Positions 14,413-14,590 of a DNA stretch of 14,590 nucleotides are shown one piece after another. Numbering within the stretch: the first letter of the stretch is position 1; the number at the start of each line of letters is the position of its first letter. The notes below the pieces were generated by a model. The model was not told the DNA's origin, ran no database searches, and was given only the letters and a program-made list of their open reading frames with translations. The translations under genes and the position numbers were made by a program. The DNA comes from CAKUIA01 sp044433115 (GTDB taxonomy: Bacteria > Verrucomicrobiota > Verrucomicrobiia > Opitutales > Intestinicryptomonadaceae): positions 1 to 14,590 of the forward strand of contig JAWXTY010000035.1 in NCBI GenBank assembly GCA_044433115.1. Direction: 5' to 3'.

Positions 14413-14590
14413 ATGCCTTTCTTTAAGGAACTTTCCAAACCCCCCATCGCTTCCGACACAAACTCCACCTCATATACAACCCCGACCAACCCCGAGTAGA
14501 AAAAGGAAATCCCAACGGAGGTCAGTTTAAAAAAGTTGGAAAAACTCAAAACGAAGACTCTTCTACAAAGGAAGAAACTTCAGGCGACTC
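14413..14590 (+). pseudogene. Frameshifted or phase-variable partial CDS at the window edge
   Basis: From ATG 14413 the frame reads MPFFKELSKPP and then ends at TAG 14497-14499. The overlapping frame, open from 14427 to the right edge without any usual start codon, encodes a convincing protein including IYNPDQPRVEKGNPNGGQF followed by a K/E/T/S-rich stretch. The two frames meet at a run of exactly six C's (14440-14445). With one more C, the ATG frame would run straight through ...SKPPHRFRHKL... into the NPDQPRVEKG segment. The segment resembles, from memory, a Y-N/D-P-x-QPR-x-x-x-G-x-x-x-GGQ-F/W motif of phage head/portal-type proteins and some other mobile-element proteins. No Shine-Dalgarno is seen and the 3' end lies outside the window. 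It may be a decayed remnant, slipped-strand phase variation or a base-calling error. Confidence 0.55.

Noticed and set aside
14199..14549. 116-codon minus-strand frame across the trxB 3' end and downstream region
   Set aside because: It overlaps the conserved C-terminus of TrxB and the terminator, with no known motif. The plus-strand motif frame in the same region is more protein-like.

Overview
This is an AT-rich bacterial chromosomal window (I estimate about 37% G+C) made almost entirely of housekeeping genes. Eleven genes lie on the minus strand, and one complete gene (trxB) lies on the plus strand at the right end. Gene content fits a Gram-negative, probably anaerobic bacterium: oxygen-independent coproporphyrinogen dehydrogenase (hemN), an exported amidase with a twin-arginine signal, MurJ, and a metX-metW pair. 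The thioredoxin reductase N-terminus (GSGCAG) and the IF3 sequence remind me of Verrucomicrobiota (Opitutae-like gut lineages), but that is a tentative judgement from memory.

Layout, left to right. 1-293: intergenic DNA with two copies of a structured repeat about 140 bp apart, downstream of ffh. 294-1619: ffh (signal recognition particle GTPase). 1620-2039: a 420-base intergenic region holding a plus-strand candidate small RNA (strong hairpin plus intrinsic terminator) and a minus-strand terminator. 2040-4186: a DUF475/TerC-like membrane protein and a Tat-exported N-acetylmuramoyl-L-alanine amidase, possibly co-transcribed. 4187-4359: a terminator hairpin and a 23-bp perfect inverted repeat. 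4360-4998: infC, without the usual rpmI-rplT neighbours nearby.

5118-13299 is a compact minus-strand array, transcribed in the order tatD, murJ, hemE, hemN, htrA-like, metX, metW, clpP. Junctions are overlapping or nearly so, except for 57 bases between hemN and the htrA-like gene. It brings together a TatD nuclease, the lipid II flippase, two late haem steps, methionine activation/regulation and a ClpP peptidase. The HtrA-like protein appears to have lost all three catalytic triad residues.

13300-13423 is a divergent promoter region between tatD and trxB. 13424-14335 is trxB (plus strand), followed by a terminator. From about 14413 to the window edge a plus-strand coding sequence is visible that reads properly only if one base is added to a run of six C's. 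Its IYNPDQPRVEKGNPNGGQF segment resembles a motif I associate with phage structural proteins. This could be a phase-variable gene, a decaying remnant or a sequencing error.

The most interesting items are the C-run frameshifted gene at the right edge, the catalytically degenerate HtrA homologue, the candidate small RNA upstream of ffh, the duplicated hairpin repeat downstream of ffh, and the 23-bp inverted repeat after infC. I found no clear new multi-gene system.
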